Shown here: positions 35,145-42,951 of the stretch, one piece after another | Position numbering within the stretch: position 1 is the first letter of the stretch | Layout: every line of letters starts with the position of its first letter | Origin: JBBSEZ01 sp038239195 | Lineage (GTDB): Bacteria > Planctomycetota > Planctomycetia > Gemmatales > Gemmataceae | NCBI GenBank assembly: GCA_038239195.1 | Contig: JBBSEZ010000022.1 | Coordinates: 1-42,951, forward strand | Length of the DNA: 42,951 nucleotides | Direction: 5' to 3' | Position numbers and translations under genes: made by a program | Notes under the pieces: generated by a model | Seen by the model: only the letters and a program-made list of their open reading frames with translations | What the model was told of the DNA's origin: nothing | Database searches by the model: none

Positions 35145-36407
35145 ATGGCGAACGCTCCTTCTCTGTCCCCTGGCGAGCCCGACGTCGTCGTCATTGGCGG
35201 GGGCCCCGCCGGCTCGACGATCAGCACGCTGCTCGCCCAGCGCGGCCTTCGCGTGCAACTGTTCGAGCGCGAGCACTTTCCGCGCTTCCACATCGGCGAG
35301 TCGCTGATCCCTCACACCTACTGGGTGCTGAAGCGCCTGGGCATGCTCGAGAAGATGAAGGGCAGTCACTTCGTCAAGAAGTACAGCGTCCAGTTCGTCA
35401 ACCAGCACGGCCGGCTCTCGGAGCCGTTCTACTTCATCGACCACAACCCCCACGAGTGCTCGCAGACCTGGCAGGTGCTCCGCGGCGAGTTCGACCACCT
35501 GATGCTCGCCAACGCCCGCGAGCACGGCGTCGAAGTCCACGAGGGCGTGCGCGTCCTCGAAGTGCTGTTCGAGGGCAGCCGGGCCGTCGGCGTTCGCCTC
35601 CAGGACGAGAACGGCAGCGAGCGCCAGGTGCGGGCGCGCGTGGTGGTGGACGCCAGCGGGCAGAGCTCGATGATTACCAGCCGGCTCGGCCTGCGCGACT
35701 GGGACTCGGCCCTGAAGAAAGGGGCCCTGTGGGCCTACTGGGAGGGCGCCTACCGCGACACCGGGCGCGACGAGGGCGCCACGCTCGTTTTGCAGACCGA
35801 AGGCAAGAAGGGCTGGTTCTGGTACATCCCGCTGCACAACGGCGTCCTCAGCGTCGGCGTCGTGGCGGGCTACGACTACCTCTTTCTCGAGCGCGACACC
35901 AAGGACCTCGAGGCAATCTACTTCGAGGAGGTCGAGCGCTGCCCCGGCCTGAAGCCGCGCCTCGCCAACGCCCGCCGCACCGGCCCGTTCCGCGCTGCCA
36001 AGGAGTATTCGTACCGCTCGCGCCAGGCGGCCGGCGATGGCTGGGTGGTGGTAGGCGATGCCTTCGGCTTCCTCGACCCGCTCTACTCCTCGGGCGTGCT
36101 GCTGGCCCTGACGTCCGGCGCGATGGCGGCCGACTGCGTGGCCGAGGGGCTGGCGAACAACGACACGTCGGAGGCGCAGCTGCGCAAGTGGGAGCCGGAG
36201 TTCGTCAAGGGCATGGAGCGCATGCGCCGGCTGGTCTGCGAGTTCTACGATGGCTTCAGCTTCGGGCGGTTCATCCGCCGCCACCCAAACCTCAAGGGAG
36301 AAGTCACCGACGTCCTCATCGGCGACCTGTTCAAGGACAGCGTGGACGTGCTCTGGCCGTTGATCGACGAGATGCGCGCCGAGCAGGCCCGGCCAGCAAC
36401 GACGTGA
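35145..36407 (+). CDS. FAD-dependent oxidoreductase with flavin-dependent-halogenase signatures
   Basis: This 420-residue protein begins with a Rossmann FAD-binding motif (VVVIGGGPAGST, glycines at 18-23), followed by HIGESLIP. It carries both motifs used to recognise flavin-dependent halogenases: W-F-W-Y-I-P at residues 224-229 (WxWxIP) and F-L-D-P-L-Y-S-S-G at 309-317 (FxxPxxSxG). GDAFGFLDP is the second FAD-contact region. A halogenase would chlorinate or brominate an aromatic compound using reduced FAD from a partner reductase, which is not seen here. Geranylgeranyl-reductase-like or other group A flavoproteins remain alternatives. The catalytic Lys was not located with confidence. AGAGGAAA about 10 nt upstream supports the start. 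Confidence 0.9.
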   Translation: MANAPSLSPGEPDVVVIGGGPAGSTISTLLAQRGLRVQLFEREHFPRFHIGESLIPHTYWVLKRLGMLEKMKGSHFVKKYSVQFVNQHGRLSEPFYFIDHNPHECSQTWQVLRGEFDHLMLANAREHGVEVHEGVRVLEVLFEGSRAVGVRLQDENGSERQVRARVVVDASGQSSMITSRLGLRDWDSALKKGALWAYWEGAYRDTGRDEGATLVLQTEGKKGWFWYIPLHNGVLSVGVVAGYDYLFLERDTKDLEAIYFEEVERCPGLKPRLANARRTGPFRAAKEYSYRSRQAAGDGWVVVGDAFGFLDPLYSSGVLLALTSGAMAADCVAEGLANNDTSEAQLRKWEPEFVKGMERMRRLVCEFYDGFSFGRFIRRHPNLKGEVTDVLIGDLFKDSVDVLWPLIDEMRAEQARPATT

Positions 36408-36433
36408 AGGGCATCGCGAGCCCTGGCCACCTT

Positions 36434-37210
36434 TCACGCCGGGGCCGACACCAGCTGTCTCGCCCAGGCGGCGTCCGCCGCGCTCAAGGCCGGCTGGGGC
36501 GCTCCCTCGTACACGTAGTTGCCGTACCGAGCCCCGTCGTACACGTGATGCAGGACGGTTTGCAGGTCGATCCGGACGTCCGGGTCGGGCTCGCGCAGCG
36601 GAATCGGGATGACCGACAGCGCCTCGCGCAGCTGGATCGGCCAGAGCCCTGCCTGCGGGCGTTTCTCCATCCGGCTGACCAGGACGTAGTAGGCGCACTC
36701 CGGCAACTCGGTCGCGAAAGGCATGCGCGGCCCGCCGCGCAACAGATCGATCTCCACCAGGTGGGCCGAACTGCCCAGCAGTTGGCCGCGCTTGCCCAGA
36801 TACTGCGCGCGGTCGGGAGCGCTGTTCTTGTTCGTGCGGCTCAACAACTCGATCACGGTGACCAGCCGACGGTCGCGGCGGTCCCGGATTTCGAGGTAAG
36901 CGATCCCCTCGACGTCCACCGAGGAGAGCGTAATCTGGGCCGGGGCCTCGGTGGCCGCAGGCGCGGTTGCCGTTCCCTCGACAGCAGGCGGCCGCCGGGA
37001 AGCCACCAAGACGTCGCCACGTCCCAGGAAGGTCCGGTGCTCGGCGGCCGGTTCGTGGATGTAAACGTGTTCGTCGATCTTCACGATGTAGTGGGCCGGG
37101 AGCTGGCTGGCGATTTGCTCCCGCAAATGCGGCAAGAATGCTTCGTGAAAATCGTGCCAGACGTCGTCCTGCTCCAGGTAGGGATTCATCCCTGGAAATG
37201 GTGAAGGCAT
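36434..37210 (-). CDS. DUF4058 family protein
   Basis: This 258-residue protein starts MPSPFPGMNPYLE, the typical DUF4058 N-terminus, and continues with HDFHEAFLPHLREQI and VTVIELLSRTNK. DUF4058 proteins are frequent in cyanobacteria and planctomycetes and have no established function. The strand EIRDRRDRRLVTVIELLSRT resembles nuclease-fold cores, but I would not assign activity. It is convergent with the flavoprotein gene (26-bp gap) and divergent from the kinase gene. Confidence 0.93.
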   Translation of the reverse strand: MPSPFPGMNPYLEQDDVWHDFHEAFLPHLREQIASQLPAHYIVKIDEHVYIHEPAAEHRTFLGRGDVLVASRRPPAVEGTATAPAATEAPAQITLSSVDVEGIAYLEIRDRRDRRLVTVIELLSRTNKNSAPDRAQYLGKRGQLLGSSAHLVEIDLLRGGPRMPFATELPECAYYVLVSRMEKRPQAGLWPIQLREALSVIPIPLREPDPDVRIDLQTVLHHVYDGARYGNYVYEGAPQPALSAADAAWARQLVSAPA

Positions 37211-37403
37211 GGCCCCTCCTTTGCCCCTCTGGCTGGTTGGTCCTCATTGTACCCGATGGAACGCCCGCGTCGAGCCCACCATCGGGAAGCCCACGATCCC
37301 GCCGCCCGGTGGGTGAAGTCCTCGTCGAGGTTGCCGCTGTCCCGGGATAGGCGAGGACCGTCGCTCTGGCGGCGCAGGCTCGTTCGGGCGGGAGCGCACA
37401 AAT

Positions 37404-37432
37404 TGGACAGGCCCCGAATTCTGACTTAGGAT
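37404..37432 (+). promoter_or_regulatory. Possible promoter of the kinase-PilZ gene
   Basis: TGGACA (37404-37409) and TAGGAT (37427-37432) are 17 bp apart. The -35 is identical to that of the MarR promoter; the -10 matches consensus at 4 of 6 positions. Transcription would start near 37439, about 30 nt before the ATG at 37470. Confidence 0.42.
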
Positions 37433-37469
37433 TGCCCGGATACCCTCTCCCCGCGAAGGCACTCCTACC

Positions 37470-39944
37470 ATGACATGTGACGATCTCGTCACCGACGACC
37501 GCATCGCCCGACAACCCAACACCGAGCCGATCCCGGGCTATCGGCTCCTGGCGCCCCTCGGCCAGGGCGGTTTCGGCGAGGTGTGGAAGTGCGAGGCCCC
37601 CGGCGGGCTGCTCAAGGCCATCAAGTTCGTCCCCGGCGCCCTCCACGATCTCGACGTCAACGCTCCCGCCGAGGAGGAATTGCGCGCCATCCAGCGCGTC
37701 AAGACGATCCGCCACCCGTTCATCCTGTCGATGGAGCGCGTCGAGCGCGTCGGCTCCGAGCTCGTCATCGTCCTGGAGCTGGCCGACCACAACCTCTTCG
37801 ACCTCTACGACTCCGAGCGCAAGGCCGGCAAGCTCGGCATCGCGCGCGACCGGCTCCTCGGCTTCCTGCGCGAGGCGGCCGAGGCGCTCGACCTGATGAA
37901 CGCGCGCTACAACCTCCAACACCTCGACATCAAGCCGCAAAACCTCTTCCTGATCAGCAACCACGTCAAGGTCGGCGACTTCGGGCTGGTCAACGACCTT
38001 CCGTGTCCCAGCACCAGCGGCTCGTTCGTGCAGCTCGGCGCCATCACGCCCGTTTATGCCTCGCCCGAGGTCTTCCAGGGCTCGCTCAGCCCGCACAGCG
38101 ATCAGTACAGCCTTGCCGTCGTCTACCAGGAATTGCTCACCGGCACCCTGCCGTTCACCGGCAAGAACGCCCGCCAGTTGATGGTGCATCACTTGCAGGG
38201 CTCCCCCAACCTGGCCCCTCTGCCCGAGGCCGACCGCGCCGCCGTCGCGCGCGCCCTCGCCAAGTCGCCCGAGGAGCGCTTCCCGTCTTGCTCCGACTTC
38301 ATCCACGCCCTGTTCGCCGGACAGACCGAAGTCGTCGGGGCCAGTGGCTCCGTTGTCTCCGTTGCCCCGCCCCTGGCCCCCAGCGCCCCGCGAGATAGGC
38401 TCGACAGCACCACCCGCCGTACCACGCGGCAGCTCAAGGCGATCGGCAAGTACGCCCGCCCCACCCGCCCCCCGCTGTCCCCCGGCACGGCGGGCCTGGA
38501 GCTCGTCGAGCAGGTGAGCAGCGCCCCGCTCAGCGAGGCCTGGAGCGCCCGCGCCGTGGACGGCAGCCCGCGCACGGTCAAGGTCGTGTATGGCTTCCGC
38601 GGGGAGGGCTGCGAGCCCCTGGCCCGGCTGACGGCGTTGCGCCACCCCGCCCTGTTGCCCCTGGAAGTCTTGCAGTGCGCGCCGGGCCGACTCGTCTTCG
38701 CCAGCAGCCCTCCCGAGCGCTCCCTGCGCGACTGCCTCCAGGAGGCCCTCGCCCAGGGCCTGTCCGGCCTGCCGCGCCCCTGTCTGCTGGCCGACCTGCA
38801 CACCACCGCCGAGGCGCTCGACGAACTGGCGCGAACGCATCGCCTGTCCCACCTGGGACTGAGCCCCCGCAGCCTGGGCCTCCAGGCCGAACAGGTCGTG
38901 CTCGTCGATTTCGGGCTGGTGGCGCTCTTCTGGCTCCCCGCGGGGCAGGCCGTCGGGGCCCTCAACGCGCGCTATTCCGCCCCCGAGCTTTTCGCGGGCC
39001 AGGCGGGCCCGAGCTCCGACCAATACAGCCTGGCCCTGATCTATCACGAATTGCTCACCGGCGCCTTGCCGGCAAGGCCGGGAGGCCCCTCCGGGGCGCC
39101 TTGCCTCAACCTGTTGCCCGAGGCCGACCGGCCCCTTGTGGCCCGCGCGCTGTCGCCCGATCCGCAACGCCGCTGGCCCAGCTGCGTCGAGTTGGTGCTG
39201 GCCCTGGAGAAGGCCGGGGCCCCCGGGACGATGGCGGTGCCCGGCCCGGCCGCCCCAACGAAGCGATCCGCGTTGCCGCCGCGCCGCGCCAGCGAGGCCG
39301 AGGCCTTGCAGACGCGCTTCGGCACGACGCTGACGGCCGAGGTCATCCGCGAGCGGCTCGTCGGCTTCCGCGAGCACTGGAAGGGCAAGACGGTGTCGGC
39401 CGACGCCCGCAGCCTGCTCTTCCACATGCAGGCCCCCCAGAGCTTCTGGCAGCGCTGGACCGGGCTGTCGCCCACTCTGGAGGTCCACGTCCAGGTCGTC
39501 GAGCCGCGCTCTCCGGTCCCGTTCAAGGTCCAGGCGCGCACCACAGTGCGGGTAGACGTCCGGCCTTTGAACGGCAGCGCGGGCCAGGGCAACGAGGCGC
39601 TCGCCGTCGTCGGCCCGCTGATCGTCGAGAGCGTGCGCAAGCACTTGCAGGTCAACCTCCACGGTCGGGCCGAGGAGCGGCTCCTCTGGAACTATCCGCT
39701 CGAGGTCCGCTGCGTCCACGAAGACGGCAGCGTCGGGGCGCCCCTGGCATGTCACGGCAAGGACGTCTCGCTGAACGGCATCGGCTTCTATCTACCGGGC
39801 GAGCTGGCCAGCAAGAACGTTCGGCTGCATCTGCCGGCAACGCCGAACACGCCGGAGATGATCGTCGCGGCCCGCGTGGTGCGAACGCACGTGTGCGCCG
39901 AGGGGTGGTATGAGGTCGGCGCCATTTTGTTGCGGGACGGGTAG
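37470..39944 (+). CDS. Kinase-pseudokinase-PilZ fusion protein
   Basis: This 824-residue protein combines three signalling modules. Kinase 1 (about residues 24-280) looks active: glycine loop LGQGGFGEVW, Lys52 in AIK, catalytic HLDIKPQN (Asp153, Asn158), DFG at 170-172. Kinase 2 (about 345-590) is a degenerate duplicate: the catalytic loop reads HLGLSPRS, with Gly463 in place of Asp, while DFG remains (Asp480). Both share SDQYSLA followed by ELLTG, showing internal duplication. The C-terminal 150 residues form a PilZ-like domain with DVSLNGIGF (Asp765), the c-di-GMP-binding type motif, though the usual upstream RxxxR is not obvious. There is no transmembrane helix. It could link phosphorylation with cyclic-dinucleotide signalling. 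Confidence 0.92.
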   Translation: MTCDDLVTDDRIARQPNTEPIPGYRLLAPLGQGGFGEVWKCEAPGGLLKAIKFVPGALHDLDVNAPAEEELRAIQRVKTIRHPFILSMERVERVGSELVIVLELADHNLFDLYDSERKAGKLGIARDRLLGFLREAAEALDLMNARYNLQHLDIKPQNLFLISNHVKVGDFGLVNDLPCPSTSGSFVQLGAITPVYASPEVFQGSLSPHSDQYSLAVVYQELLTGTLPFTGKNARQLMVHHLQGSPNLAPLPEADRAAVARALAKSPEERFPSCSDFIHALFAGQTEVVGASGSVVSVAPPLAPSAPRDRLDSTTRRTTRQLKAIGKYARPTRPPLSPGTAGLELVEQVSSAPLSEAWSARAVDGSPRTVKVVYGFRGEGCEPLARLTALRHPALLPLEVLQCAPGRLVFASSPPERSLRDCLQEALAQGLSGLPRPCLLADLHTTAEALDELARTHRLSHLGLSPRSLGLQAEQVVLVDFGLVALFWLPAGQAVGALNARYSAPELFAGQAGPSSDQYSLALIYHELLTGALPARPGGPSGAPCLNLLPEADRPLVARALSPDPQRRWPSCVELVLALEKAGAPGTMAVPGPAAPTKRSALPPRRASEAEALQTRFGTTLTAEVIRERLVGFREHWKGKTVSADARSLLFHMQAPQSFWQRWTGLSPTLEVHVQVVEPRSPVPFKVQARTTVRVDVRPLNGSAGQGNEALAVVGPLIVESVRKHLQVNLHGRAEERLLWNYPLEVRCVHEDGSVGAPLACHGKDVSLNGIGFYLPGELASKNVRLHLPATPNTPEMIVAARVVRTHVCAEGWYEVGAILLRDG
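39063..39105. repeat. Palindromic sequence inside the pseudokinase coding region
   Basis: GCCTTGCCGGCAAGGC (39063-39078) is a perfect 16-bp palindrome. Its GGCAAGGC half also pairs with GCCTTGCC at 39098-39105 around a stem GGGAGG/CCTCC. It encodes PARPGGPSGAPC, where kinase 1 has the FTGKNARQLMVHH segment, so it may be an element that replaced part of the domain. Confidence 0.55.
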
Positions 39945-39990
39945 CCGCAACCCGGCCCCGTCGTGTACGAGCGCATCGCTTCTTGCCCCC

Positions 39991-40542
39991 TTACCCCAGC
40001 CGCAGCCGGGCCATCAGCCTTTCGCACACCGACCCGTTGACGATCCCGCCGAAGAGCCCTTCCTCGCTCGCCTGGTTCTCGAAGCCGTGCCACCAGCGCG
40101 GCCCCTCGCGGAACCACGTCACCGCGGCGCCCGCCGGCAGGTACGCCAGCCCCAGCCAGCCCGCCTGCCAGGTATGCCCGCACTCGTGCGCCAGCACCTC
40201 GCTGGCGGTGGCCCACGGCTCGGCCCCGGCCGCGGAGCGCCGCTCCAGGTGGCTCAGCCGGCCCCCGGCCACCTCGACGGGCCGCTCGCGCGACGCCGGC
40301 TCGCTCGTCTGCTCGCGCAACACCTCTTCCGCGAAGTCCCAGCCGACGGCGATGACGGAGGCCGTCCAGGTGATGCAGGTCCCGCGAAACAGGAAGCGGG
40401 GCCAGCGACTGTTGGCGTCGCGGCTGTGCGTGGCGATCACGTCGATGGTGCGCCAGGCGGCCTCGCGCCGGCCCTTGCCGTGGATGCGGAAGCAGGGGGC
40501 GCCGAGGCGGCGAAACCAGGCGGTCGCAAGGTAGTTGAACAT
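39991..40542 (-). CDS. Small HExxH-motif protein (putative metallopeptidase-like)
   Basis: This is a 183-residue protein with LAHECGHTWQAGWLGL near the middle, an HExxH zinc-binding signature. Surrounding residues (ASEVLAHECGH) resemble minimal peptidases of unknown role. It lacks a signal peptide, and I cannot name a family. The frame continues open upstream through repeat DNA, but ATG 40542 is chosen because the recognisable sequence (MFNYLATAWFRRLGAPCFRI) starts there. No good ribosome-binding site is visible, so the start is uncertain. It is convergent with the kinase gene across 46 bp. Confidence 0.78.
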   Translation of the reverse strand: MFNYLATAWFRRLGAPCFRIHGKGRREAAWRTIDVIATHSRDANSRWPRFLFRGTCITWTASVIAVGWDFAEEVLREQTSEPASRERPVEVAGGRLSHLERRSAAGAEPWATASEVLAHECGHTWQAGWLGLAYLPAGAAVTWFREGPRWWHGFENQASEEGLFGGIVNGSVCERLMARLRLG

Positions 40543-41286
40543 GGGCAAGCAGCCATTCCTCTCGTCGCGGGGAGATGGGCGCCTCGAAGCCGTGGCTGGG
40601 GCTGAGGGCCCCCCGAAGTCCCGGAGCAGCGCCCCACCGCCGCGACCAACGCGCCTCCGGAAAAACCCGTTTGGTGTCGGTGGGGGCCTTCCCTTTGCAG
40701 GCCATTCGCCGACGGCGAGCGACCACCCACCCGCGTGGAGGGCCGCGTTGCTCCGAGTCCCCGACGTGCTGGGTGGGCCCACGTTCCCCTGCCGTGCGCC
40801 GAAGCCTGGCCCGTCCGCAAAAGCCGTTGGGTGACGGTGCGGCCCCCGGGTTTGAGGGCCATTCGGGGGCTCCGGGAACCAGGACGTTCCCGCGCCGGCC
40901 CCGGCCTGTCTGCGAGGCGCCTGGCCAGCCGTTACCGCCCGTGTGGTGACGGCCCGGCCCCCTCGTTTGGGCGCCGTTGGGCGACGGGAAGCACGGCCGA
41001 GGTTGTCGGCGCTCTCGGCCAAGTCGCGCGCCCTCCACCAGCCGTCAAAGCCCGTGCGGTGACGGCTCGGCCCCGCCGTTTCAGGGCCAACGGGCGACGG
41101 CGAGCGACGCCGGGCGGGCCCACTCAAGACCTGCCCGGGACCGTTAAAAGCGCCTCTCTTTTGTCGCTCATTCGGCGTTTCGTGGGGCTCGTGGGTTTTC
41201 ATGAGGCGGCTCCGAGAGCAAGGGGCCGACGGCCATACTCATCGAGATTCTACCACGGCGCCGGCTCGTTTTCGGAGGGCAGATGG
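40543..41286. other. Long gene-poor region with degenerate tandem repeats
   Basis: No gene is convincingly supported in these 744 bp. The frames open on both strands look like GC-driven shadows and have Arg/Pro/Gly-rich, repetitive translations. The stretch from about 40660 to 41110 is made of diverged repeats, described separately. Confidence 0.6.
40660..41110. repeat. Four diverged copies of a roughly 115-155-bp repeat
   Basis: A core close to GGTGACGG followed by a C-rich run, TTT and GGGCC recurs at 40673, 40830, 40945 and 41058, spaced 157, 115 and 113 bp. The first and last copies share the exact 14-mer CGACGGCGAGCGAC (40710-40723 and 41095-41108). Copies are too diverged for recent duplication. 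Confidence 0.6.
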
Positions 41287-41571
41287 GTGCCAAACGCGAT
41301 CCCCGTTGTTCGCCGGGGCTCGCGCCTCTACAATGCCGATGAGCGGCGGGCTTTCCCGGCGCATTTTCGTCCGCCAGGGCCAATCCTCGCGGAAGGCCGT
41401 TCGCAGGCCCCCCCGCCCCCCGTTTGCGTCCTCACCTACGGCGATCACCTCGTCTACTACCGCCGCACTCTCGAAAGCGCCCTCGCGGGGCCAATGCGAC
41501 AGGGGCCCACGGTCCAGAGGGTCGATCTCCAGGTCGAGGGCAAGGTCGTCCGCGTTGTCCCCGCCGACTGA
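41287..41571 (+). CDS. Small hypothetical protein
   Basis: This frame encodes 94 residues from a GTG at 41287 with GGAGGG 7 nt upstream (41274-41279). Codons in the second half end almost entirely in G or C, as in the real genes here, supporting the plus-strand frame. The C-terminal segment VCVLTYGDHLVYYRRTLESA looks like folded protein; the N-terminal part is less convincing. I recognise no family. An overlapping minus-strand frame is judged a shadow. Confidence 0.5.
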   Translation: MPNAIPVVRRGSRLYNADERRAFPAHFRPPGPILAEGRSQAPPPPVCVLTYGDHLVYYRRTLESALAGPMRQGPTVQRVDLQVEGKVVRVVPAD

Positions 41572-41682
41572 GCGGCGCCGGGGCGCCGGGCGCAGGGTGG
41601 GCGAATAGGATATCATTCGTCCTGGCGCCGCAAGCGGCAGGACGCCCGCTCTTTGACAACCCGGACGCGAGCAAGTTGGCGA

Positions 41683-41723
41683 GCCAGCCGGCCCTTCCGC
41701 AAGCCTGGGAAGGGCCGGCTGGC
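41683..41723. repeat. Perfect 16-bp palindrome at an apparent frameshift
   Basis: GCCAGCCGGCCCTTCC (41683-41698) and GGAAGGGCCGGCTGGC (41708-41723) pair perfectly around a 9-nt loop. It marks the point where coding-like sequence changes frame. Confidence 0.85.
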
Positions 41724-42951
41724 CGACTCCACGGGCACCACCACCCAGGACAGCGGGAACACCCTGAGCGGCGCCGCGACGATCGCGACCAACAGCAGCG
41801 CGAGCAGCGGGGTGAGCGAGAGCGGGACGTACCTGGCCACCGGGACCGGCTACAGCCTCAGCCAGAGCGCGACGACTGCCACGGCGAAGCTCCAGGCAGT
41901 CAACTTGTACAGCGGCAGCGATAGCCAGTCCTCGGCCACGACGGGTAGCACGTCTCTGACCGCGACGGGGAGCAATGGCGCTGGCAGCTACATCCTGGGC
42001 AAGCAAATCGCGCAGGGCGGCACGTGGCAGCAGGGCAACGACCTGAGCGGCAGCTACAGCGGCTCGGGCAGCGACAGCAGCACCGTCACCATCCGGGAGA
42101 GCAGCAGTTACGCGCCAGGGGCTGCCTCCTACGTCGAGGTCAGCGTGGTCGGGGCCGCACTACAGGAGTCGGGCAACGTCCTGAGCGGGGCCTACAGCCG
42201 CACGAGCAGCGGGACGAGCACGGTCACGCTGCAAGACGGCGGGACGAACGCGGGGGGCAGCTTCGCCGTGGGGCAGTCGGACGGAGGCACGAGCACGCGG
42301 CAGGAGAGCGGCAACCGCATTAGCGGGAGCTACACCGCCACCGGGAGCACGAGCGACAGTTACAGCCTGAGCGAGACGACGAGCGGCACCTCGGGCTTCA
42401 GCCTGCGGGAGACGGGGAGCAACGGCACCAGTTATGCCGAGAGCGGCAACTCGCTGACGAGCGCCTACAGCAAGACGGTAGGCGGCAGCGACGGCTACAG
42501 CCTGAGCGAGAGCGGGAGCAACACGGGCGGCAGTTTTAGCGAAGGGGTGCAGGGCAGCGAGGCGGCGAGTTGGACGGAAACGGGCAACTCGAAGCAGCAG
42601 ACGTTCAGCCGCACCGAGTCAGGCGGCGGCACCTGCAGCCGGATCGACAGCGGGCCGGGCGCGACCCTGTCGCCGGGGAGCGGGAGTTACGGCTACGCTT
42701 TGCAGGAGAGCGGGAGTTGGCACGCCGGCAGCGTGAGCCAGTCCGAGACGGGCACCGACCGCTTCGGCTTGCTCCAGGCGTTCGACAACGTGGCGTCGAG
42801 CAGCAACGGCGTGCCGGGCCACCTCGACTTCAGCCCGTTTGGGGCCACCTTCACGGACCCGGCGCCTGTGGTGGGGAGCAAGGAGTGGATAGACGGGGTG
42901 ATCCGGGGGAGAATCAAGGTCGCCGATTGGAACGCGGTGCCCCTGGCGACG
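41722..42951 (+). CDS. Ser/Thr/Gly-rich 45-46-residue repeat protein, broken at the 5' end, partial at the window edge
   Basis: The frame with codons starting at 41722 stays open to the window edge (410 codons) and has strong coding character. It consists of Ser/Gly/Thr-rich repeats with a core like SGN-x-LSG-x-YS and sub-motifs such as YSLSES. Core Gly-Asn pairs fall at nt 41755, 42034, 42172, 42310, 42445 and 42583, a period of 45-46 residues. After about 42730 it turns non-repetitive (RFGLLQAFDNVASSSNG). No ATG is available at its 5' end. Coding-like sequence upstream (about 41610-41720, including GRPLFDNPDASKLASQPALP) is in another frame, so a frameshift at the palindrome is likely. Such repeats resemble surface or RHS-type proteins of planctomycetes; that assignment is tentative. 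Confidence 0.7.

Noticed and set aside
31106..35293. A 1395-codon minus-strand frame
   Set aside because: It spans two recognised plus-strand genes and part of a third, plus their promoters; typical of high GC at third codon positions.
36408..36423. A terminator between the flavoprotein and DUF4058 genes
   Set aside because: The AGGGC/GCCCT stem is only 5 bp and has no T-tract.
35139..39755. A 1538-codon minus-strand frame
   Set aside because: It covers the flavoprotein and kinase genes on the opposite strand and the DUF4058 gene in another frame; no family resemblance.
40543..41202. An N-terminal extension of the HExxH gene through the repeat region
   Set aside because: The extension is Pro/Arg/Gly-rich translated repeat DNA; recognisable protein begins at the ATG at 40542.

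Overview
The window looks like a piece of a high-GC planctomycete chromosome, most probably from the Gemmataceae or a close relative. This is inferred from content, not from a marker gene. The clues are very GC-rich third codon positions, a PEP-CTERM protein beside a Cys-type sulfatase, an HTTM-domain protein with an upstream membrane partner, an ECF sigma factor paired with a SpoIIE/PP2C phosphatase, a kinase-PilZ fusion, a DUF4058 gene, and many short palindromic repeats in the gaps and even inside genes. No rRNA, tRNA, CRISPR array, integrase or transposase was recognised.

Left end (1-9.5 kb): a tandem stem-loop repeat array is followed by a tight three-gene BREX phage-defence operon, brxC/pglY - pglZ - brxL. 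No pglX methyltransferase lies between brxC and pglZ, the order expected of a type 4-like system. brxP, if present, would lie to the left of the window.

9.8-24.6 kb: mostly metabolic and envelope genes. These are a PfkB sugar kinase, an aldehyde dehydrogenase with a class III aminotransferase (perhaps an amino-acid catabolic pair), a coiled-coil protein, an exported M28 peptidase with a PDZ domain (minus), a very large APC permease with C-terminal universal-stress domains (minus), and an M20 peptidase. Between the permease and the M20 gene is an accessory cassette of small genes: a DUF29 protein, a small membrane protein, a protein with a PD-(D/E)XK-like motif, and an overlapping 69-residue protein with atypical codon use. 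A PEP-CTERM protein follows, convergent with a sulfatase.

24.6-31 kb: a sulfatase, then a translationally coupled membrane protein/HTTM pair. These run into a perfect 46-bp inverted repeat that fills the gap to a minus-strand phosphatase/sigma-factor pair.

31-43 kb: a RexB/AddB-like helicase-nuclease with an in-frame palindromic insertion; a MarR regulator with overlapping operator palindromes and an apparently leaderless promoter; a flavoprotein carrying both flavin-dependent-halogenase signatures; DUF4058; a kinase-pseudokinase-PilZ fusion; a small HExxH protein; a 0.7-kb degenerate repeat region; and, at the right edge, an apparently frameshifted Ser/Thr/Gly-rich protein with 45-46-residue repeats that runs off the window.

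The strongest leads are the BREX operon behind its hairpin array, the MarR/halogenase-like pair with its leaderless promoter, the kinase-pseudokinase-PilZ fusion, the phosphatase/sigma overlap, and the families of palindromic elements that supply stop codons or sit in frame inside genes.
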